DNA from: Levilactobacillus namurensis
Lineage (GTDB): Bacteria > Bacillota > Bacilli > Lactobacillales > Lactobacillaceae
Assembly (NCBI RefSeq): GCF_032197885.1
Contig: NZ_CP134159.1
Span: 1,922,001 to 1,986,000, forward strand
DNA: 64,000 nt
Direction of reading: 5' to 3'
This document shows positions 59,317 to 64,000 of the stretch, one piece after another. The position numbers and the translations under genes were made by a program. Every line of letters begins with the position of its first letter. Position 1 is the stretch's first letter. The notes under the pieces are model-generated. The model had not been told where the DNA came from. It made no database searches and saw only the letters and a program-made list of their open reading frames with translations.

Positions 59317-60846
59317 ATGGCTGACACCTATTTTGGCGCTATCCTGGTCAACGTGACCAGCATGGAACTATCCATTGTCAATCTCAAAACCGGCCAGCAA
59401 GTCGAGCACGTCACCTCGACCGTGGCCATCGGGGAGAACATCTATAACCACGAAGACATCGAACTACAGACCGTGGCGGACGCCGCGGAGGCCTTACGAG
59501 GTTTCCTTCAAGTCATCAAGGACTACGGCGTGACCCGCTACCAGGTCTGGGGTTCCCAGGCCCTCTCCTCGGCGCCCAACGCCGACTTCATCGCCGACCA
59601 ACTCTACATCCGTACAGGCTTACGCTTACGGTGGATCTCATTGGGACGGGAATCCTTCGTCCTCAATGAGGCCATCGCGCTGAAGTTCCCCGCTTATAAG
59701 AAGCTGGTCAAGCACCACACCGCCATCATTGGCCTGAACTCCGGGAGCACCACGTTCTCCTTCTTCCACCACGCCCGCCTGTTGGCTTCCCACAACATGA
59801 AGCTGGGACCGACGCGGATCAAGGAAGTCTTACAGAACCTGCGGGCGACCGCCCCGAACCCCATCGCCGTACTGGACGACTATATCAACAGTAAAGTCGA
59901 CGATTTCTACCGGTTCGTCCCCGACGAGTTGCAACAGGTCAATAACCAGGTCATCTTAATCGGGGCCACGCCGCTGAACAACTACTTCATCCCGCGGGGC
60001 AAGACCAGTTGTTCCCTGACGCTGCAGCAGTTCCACGACTTTACTGATGAGGCCTTAAACGCCTCGGACCAGTACCTGATGGAACGGCTCCAGTTGAACG
60101 AAGATACCGTGGGCTTGGTCTTACCGGAAGTCCTGTTGCTTCAGAAGTTATTCGCGACGGTCCACGCCGACCAGATTCACTTGGTCAGTCTCAACGTCTT
60201 AGATGGCTTGACCACGGAAACGGCGATTGACGCCGGCTACCTCAAGAAGGACTTCAACGACCAGATCATCGACGCCGCCCACGCTCTGGCGGCCCGCTAC
60301 CGGGTCGAACCCCAGCACATGGCCCTAGTCGAGAAGTTCACGTTACACCTCTTCGATCAGCTCAAGGCCCTACACCACTTAAGTGCTCGGGACCGGTTAC
60401 TCCTGCACGTCGCCGCCATCGTTCACGACATCGGCGGCTTCATCGACACCCACGAGCACTACCTGCACTCCGACTACATCCTCAAGCAATCGGAGCTGTT
60501 AGGTCTGACCAACCAAGAAATGCAGATCATCGCCGCGGTCTCACGCTACCATAGTTCGCGGACCCCGGGTGGTGAACTGGCCCGTTTCCGGCAACTCAGC
60601 GCGGACGAACGTCTGCGAATCGCGAAGCTGGCCGCCATCCTGCGGGTCGCTGACGCTCTCGACGACGCTCACCAGCAGACCATTGCCCGGATCTCCGTGT
60701 CCGTTCAACCCACACAGGTGGTCATCACCGCCTTTAGTGACGACGACCTCTCATTAGTCCGGTGGGCCTTCAACTACAAGGCCGATTTCTTCACCGACGT
60801 CTTTGGCTTACAACCCGTATTTAAACAAAGGAGGTTACATAAATGA
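59317..60846 (+). CDS. Ppx/GppA-like protein with HD domain
   Basis: A 509-residue protein: an ASKHA (Ppx/GppA) half of about 300 residues and a C-terminal HD phosphohydrolase domain near 320-490 (LLLHVAAIVHDIGGFIDTHE, HSDYIL, ISRYH-like VSRYHSSRTPGG, LAAILRVADALDDAHQ). The ASKHA phosphate loops are altered: the first reads ILVNVTSMELSIV in place of IDLGSNSVRM, and the second IGLNSGSTTFSFF in place of VDTGGGSSEL, whereas the Ppx at 63.0 kb has both intact. So polyphosphatase activity of this half is doubtful, while the HD site looks complete. Its stop overlaps the ppk start by 4 bp. It may modulate PPK or hydrolyse a nucleotide such as ppGpp. Confidence 0.88.
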   Translation: MADTYFGAILVNVTSMELSIVNLKTGQQVEHVTSTVAIGENIYNHEDIELQTVADAAEALRGFLQVIKDYGVTRYQVWGSQALSSAPNADFIADQLYIRTGLRLRWISLGRESFVLNEAIALKFPAYKKLVKHHTAIIGLNSGSTTFSFFHHARLLASHNMKLGPTRIKEVLQNLRATAPNPIAVLDDYINSKVDDFYRFVPDELQQVNNQVILIGATPLNNYFIPRGKTSCSLTLQQFHDFTDEALNASDQYLMERLQLNEDTVGLVLPEVLLLQKLFATVHADQIHLVSLNVLDGLTTETAIDAGYLKKDFNDQIIDAAHALAARYRVEPQHMALVEKFTLHLFDQLKALHHLSARDRLLLHVAAIVHDIGGFIDTHEHYLHSDYILKQSELLGLTNQEMQIIAAVSRYHSSRTPGGELARFRQLSADERLRIAKLAAILRVADALDDAHQQTIARISVSVQPTQVVITAFSDDDLSLVRWAFNYKADFFTDVFGLQPVFKQRRLHK

Positions 60847-63011
60847 CCATCAACTTTAACGATCCCCAAAACTTTACTAACCGGGAACTCAGCTGGCTCG
60901 ACTTCAACGCCCGGGTCTTAGAAGAAGCCCGGGATAAGGCCAACCCACTCCTAGAACGGGTCCGGTTCCTGGGTATCACGCAGAGTAACGTTGACGAATT
61001 CTTCATGGTTCGGGTCGCGTCACTGGCGAAACTTGCCGCCGTCAACTACCCTAAACCCGACGCTTCGGGGATGACGGCGGAGGAACAACTGCTCGCCGTC
61101 AACGCCAAGGCCCACGACCAGGTCATCAAGCAATACTCGACCTTAACGCGGATGTTACTGCCCTTACTGGCCAACTTAAACGTGCACCTCAAACCGATTG
61201 ACCAGCTCACGGACAAGCAGCACGCCTTTATCGAAAACTACTTTAATAACGAGATCTCCCCGACCATCACGCCCATGGCCGTCGACAGTTCCCGGCCGTT
61301 CCCGTTCATCGGCAACAACACCCTCAACATCGCCCTGCGGCTGCACAAGAACGGTGATAAGCACGACAAGCGTTTCGCCACGGTCCAGGTTCCCGAGATC
61401 TTCCCACGGACCGTACGCCTACCGGGTGCCGACAATGAATTCGTGATGCTAGAAGATATCATCAAGACGTTCATCGGCAACCTCTTCATGGGCTACAAGG
61501 TCCAAGAGACCGCTAACTACCGGGTCATCCGGGACATGGACTTAGACGTGGCCGAAGAAGACACTTCCGACCTGTTGAAAGAAGTGGAACACCAACTCAA
61601 AAAACGGGAACACGGGGGCGCCGTTCGGCTAGAAGTCGAGAGCGGCATCTCCGCACCGCTACTCAAACGCCTGACCACGGCCATCAAGGTCCCGGCCTAC
61701 GCCGTTTACAGCATTGGTGGGCCAATTGACCTGACCTTCCTTAGTAAGTGGACCAAGCAGATCAGCGGTCATGACGACCAGAAGTTCCCAGCCTTTAAGG
61801 GCGCCCCGGTGCCTGGAATGGGACGGGAAGATGACGTCTTCGCCACGATTCGTGACCACGACATCATCATGCAACACCCTTACGATTCCTTCGATGCCGT
61901 GACCGAGCTGATTCGGCAGGCTTCCCTAGACGATGAAGTCTTAGCCATCAAGATGACCCTCTACCGGGTCTCCGCAAACTCGCCCATCATCAAGTCCCTG
62001 GGGCAAGCCGCTCAGAACGGCAAACAGGTCACCGTACTGGTCGAAGTTAAAGCCCGGTTCGATGAAGAAAACAACGTCCACTGGGCCCAACAGCTCGAAA
62101 AGATGGGCTGTCACGTGATCTACGGGCTGATTGGCCTGAAGACCCACTGTAAGTTGACCCTGATCGTTCGGCGCGAACCGGACGGGATTCGGCGCTACAT
62201 GCACATGGGAACCGGGAACTACAACGACGTGACCGCTCATTTCTACACCGACATGGGCTTGTTGACCACCAACACCGACATGGGGGTCGACGCTTCGAAC
62301 ATCTTCAACATGCTGTCGGGTTACTCGGAACCACCGTACTTCCACCAGTTGCACATCTCACCGGACGGGATTCGGGAGTTCATCAACGCTAAGCTGGACC
62401 AAGAAATCGCCAACGCTAAGGCTGGCAAGGAAGCCTGGGCGGAGATGAAGATGAATTCCCTCTCCGACTCTGCCATGATCGCCAAGATGTACGAGGCCTC
62501 GCACGCCGGGGTGAAGCTCCGGCTCATTGTCCGGGGAATCTGCTGCCTTAACGTGGGGATTCCGGGCATCAGTGAGAACATCACGGTCCACTCCATCGTG
62601 GGCCAGTACCTGGAACACAGCCGAATCTACGCCTTCGCCAACGGCGGCGACGAGCAACTGTACCTGGCCAGTGCCGACCTGATGACCCGGAACCTGAATC
62701 GCCGGGTCGAACTGCTCTTCCCGATTCTTAACGAAGCTCTCCGGCAACACGCCTTCGATATCTTCACCACCATGTGGCACGACAACGTCAAGACGCGGGT
62801 CTTACAAGCCGACCGGACCTTTACCCGTATCGACCGACGGGGCTTAGAGCCGCTGAACGCCCAGGAGACGTTCATGCGCCAGGCTGAACAGAAGAGTCAC
62901 GCCCAACACGTGTCGACCGGTCATTTACCGGGAACACCGCACCAATTTCACCCCATGCTGAGTCCTAAGAACCAAGCGAAATCCACTCAAGATCGGGGGC
63001 CGCACGCATGA
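60843..63011 (+). CDS. ppk: Polyphosphate kinase 1
   Basis: A 722-residue PPK1 that makes polyphosphate from ATP and degrades it in reverse. NFTNRELSWLDFNARVLEEA is the N-domain start; VDEFFMVRVASL follows; the phospho-His motif is GLKTHCKLTLIVRREPDGIR near residue 440; GTGNYNDVTAHFYTDMGLL and LEHSRIYAFANGGDEQLYLA, with the second His near 600, complete the catalytic core. GGAGG lies 8 bp before ATG 60843, in the end of the Ppx-HD gene. Overlaps of 4 bp on both sides show tight translational coupling in a three-gene operon. Confidence 0.96.
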   Translation: MTINFNDPQNFTNRELSWLDFNARVLEEARDKANPLLERVRFLGITQSNVDEFFMVRVASLAKLAAVNYPKPDASGMTAEEQLLAVNAKAHDQVIKQYSTLTRMLLPLLANLNVHLKPIDQLTDKQHAFIENYFNNEISPTITPMAVDSSRPFPFIGNNTLNIALRLHKNGDKHDKRFATVQVPEIFPRTVRLPGADNEFVMLEDIIKTFIGNLFMGYKVQETANYRVIRDMDLDVAEEDTSDLLKEVEHQLKKREHGGAVRLEVESGISAPLLKRLTTAIKVPAYAVYSIGGPIDLTFLSKWTKQISGHDDQKFPAFKGAPVPGMGREDDVFATIRDHDIIMQHPYDSFDAVTELIRQASLDDEVLAIKMTLYRVSANSPIIKSLGQAAQNGKQVTVLVEVKARFDEENNVHWAQQLEKMGCHVIYGLIGLKTHCKLTLIVRREPDGIRRYMHMGTGNYNDVTAHFYTDMGLLTTNTDMGVDASNIFNMLSGYSEPPYFHQLHISPDGIREFINAKLDQEIANAKAGKEAWAEMKMNSLSDSAMIAKMYEASHAGVKLRLIVRGICCLNVGIPGISENITVHSIVGQYLEHSRIYAFANGGDEQLYLASADLMTRNLNRRVELLFPILNEALRQHAFDIFTTMWHDNVKTRVLQADRTFTRIDRRGLEPLNAQETFMRQAEQKSHAQHVSTGHLPGTPHQFHPMLSPKNQAKSTQDRGPHA

Positions 63012-63952
63012 AGAATCTGGTCGTCATTGATTTAGGGTCTAATTCCGTCCGGATGACGGTAACTGAAATCGATGCTCACGGACACTTTAAGACGGTCCAC
63101 GAACTCAAACGCTACGTGCGCTTATCCGAAAACATGGGTACCGAAAAGGTCCTTCAGGCGGCGTCCATTGACCGGACCATGGACGCCCTGACCGAATTCA
63201 AAGCCATCTACGACCCGTTAAAGAACCGTAAGATCATCGCGGTCGCCACGGCAGCGGTCCGTCTAGCCAAGAACCAAAAGGCGTTCTTAAAGCGCGTCAA
63301 GGAGGAACTCGACTTGACCCTGACCGTGATCTCCGGGGCCGCCGAAGCCCGCTACGATTACTTAGGCGTGGTCAACACCCTGCCCATGGTCAACGGCTTG
63401 ATTGTCGACACGGGCGGTGGGTCGTCCGAACTGGTCTTGGTTCAAAACCAACAACTCAAGCACGTGGTCTCCATTCCACTGGGCTCAGTCACCCTCTCGC
63501 AGAACTACCTGGAAAGCGATAAGGTCGCGGCCGACTCGCTCTTCAGTGCCATGACCTTCGTCAACAACGTCTTCAACGACATCTGGTGGTTACGCGAAGC
63601 CACTAACCTGCCCATCATCGGGCTAGGGGGCGCAAACCGGACGCTCGCGAAGATCAACCGCCGGAAGAAGAACTTCCTCAACGTGGAAGACGTCCACGGC
63701 TATAAGCTCACAGCGGCAGACTGCTACGCCACCCTGACCAACCTGTTGGGCTTAGACCTAGCAGGCCGTAAGAAGGTCCCGGGGCTCTCTAAGGAACGGG
63801 CCGACATCATCATCGGGGGATTGATTCCCGTGATTCTCCTGATACGTCTGCTCGATTCTCAGCAGATCACCTTCTCCAACGCCGGGCTCCGCGACGGCAT
63901 TCTCCACGACTACCTTAACCAGCTTGAAATGGTTGAAACTAAACAGGGATAG
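63008..63952 (+). CDS. ppx: Exopolyphosphatase
   Basis: A 314-residue Ppx/GppA protein without the HD extension, about the length of short Gram-positive Ppx enzymes. Phosphate loop 1 is VIDLGSNSVRMTVTEI near residue 5, loop 2 LIVDTGGGSSELVLVQNQ near 138, and GLGGANRTLAKINRR near 205 is the adenosine/hinge motif; ATAAVRLAKNQKAFLK includes the R-x-A block. It removes terminal phosphates from polyphosphate. The start overlaps the ppk stop by 4 bp. The pairing with PPK1 implies control of polyphosphate level, relevant to acid and oxidative stress in lactobacilli. Confidence 0.94.
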   Translation: MKNLVVIDLGSNSVRMTVTEIDAHGHFKTVHELKRYVRLSENMGTEKVLQAASIDRTMDALTEFKAIYDPLKNRKIIAVATAAVRLAKNQKAFLKRVKEELDLTLTVISGAAEARYDYLGVVNTLPMVNGLIVDTGGGSSELVLVQNQQLKHVVSIPLGSVTLSQNYLESDKVAADSLFSAMTFVNNVFNDIWWLREATNLPIIGLGGANRTLAKINRRKKNFLNVEDVHGYKLTAADCYATLTNLLGLDLAGRKKVPGLSKERADIIIGGLIPVILLIRLLDSQQITFSNAGLRDGILHDYLNQLEMVETKQG

Positions 63953-63969
63953 TTTTTTCCAAAATAAAA

Positions 63970-64000
63970 GAAGCACAGCGGCCCCTCGGTCGTTGTGCTT
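63970..64000 (+). terminator. Terminator of the polyphosphate operon, at the window edge
   Basis: AAGCACAGCGGCC and GGTCGTTGTGCTT pair with G-U wobbles around CCTC; the following T tract is outside the window. Confidence 0.75.

Noticed and set aside
1..64000. Prophage, transposase or integrative element genes
   Set aside because: No integrase, terminase, portal, transposase or relaxase reading frame was seen; only the ssrA-side repeats hint at a former element.

Overview
The window reads as a chromosomal segment of a Lactobacillaceae bacterium, most likely a heterofermentative or facultatively heterofermentative one close to Levilactobacillus or Lactiplantibacillus. The reasons are a full-length phosphoketolase gene, a tmRNA with the tag peptide AKNNNNSYALAA, two cell-wall adhesins with the LPQTDE sortase motif, and an arabinofuranosidase cluster with a CcpA-type cre site. 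Genus is inference; no rRNA gene is present.

Layout. 0-1.4 kb: 5' part of a DUF2252 gene running off the left edge. 1.4-7 kb: drug-response loci, namely a DHA2-type efflux pump interrupted by a stop codon with its divergent MarR regulator, a MacB-like ABC exporter with a divergent TetR regulator, and an FMN reductase carrying the same operator type as the MarR locus. 7-10.6 kb: phosphoketolase and a GntR/UTRA regulator. 10.6-16.7 kb: a TetR-controlled second LepA/EF4 gene, a RloA/RloB-like ATPase-nuclease cassette between two near-identical terminators (the RloB gene has a stop), and an aldo/keto reductase. 16.9-26.4 kb: two large LPQTDE surface proteins separated by tRNA-Gln(CUG) and tRNA-Glu(CUC). 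26.7-32.7 kb: glucose-6-phosphate isomerase, a GRP sugar transporter, an rRNA methyltransferase and a two-component system.

32.9-34 kb: ssrA (tmRNA), then three short repeats that may be an attachment scar, and a compact Fst/par-type type I toxin-antitoxin locus with a 28-residue toxin and an antisense RNA covering its start. 34-41.6 kb: a hemicellulose operon (GH51 arabinofuranosidase, GPH transporter, GH43 enzyme, two esterases of which one has a stop), divergent from an ArsR-type regulator with a large C-terminal domain. 41.7-47.6 kb: an operon of an MDR dehydrogenase, two MFS transporters and a proline-racemase-family enzyme, divergent from a LysR regulator.

47.8-58.2 kb: small and accessory genes: an orphan Phd/YefM-like protein, a GT8 glycosyltransferase, a LysM-NlpC/P60 hydrolase without a normal start codon, a YtrA-type GntR-ABC operon, an esterase, fumarase, a zinc-ribbon plus AP2 protein, DUF1304, several small proteins and a possible small RNA, OsmC and MarR. 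58.4-64 kb: a LicD-type gene and a polyphosphate operon (Ppx-like/HD protein, PPK1, Ppx).

Across the window three otherwise intact genes carry one in-frame stop codon (efflux pump, RloB, esterase) and a fourth lacks a recognisable start codon. All are accessory. This suggests recent gene decay or base errors in the assembly. No phage genes, transposases or CRISPR arrays were seen.
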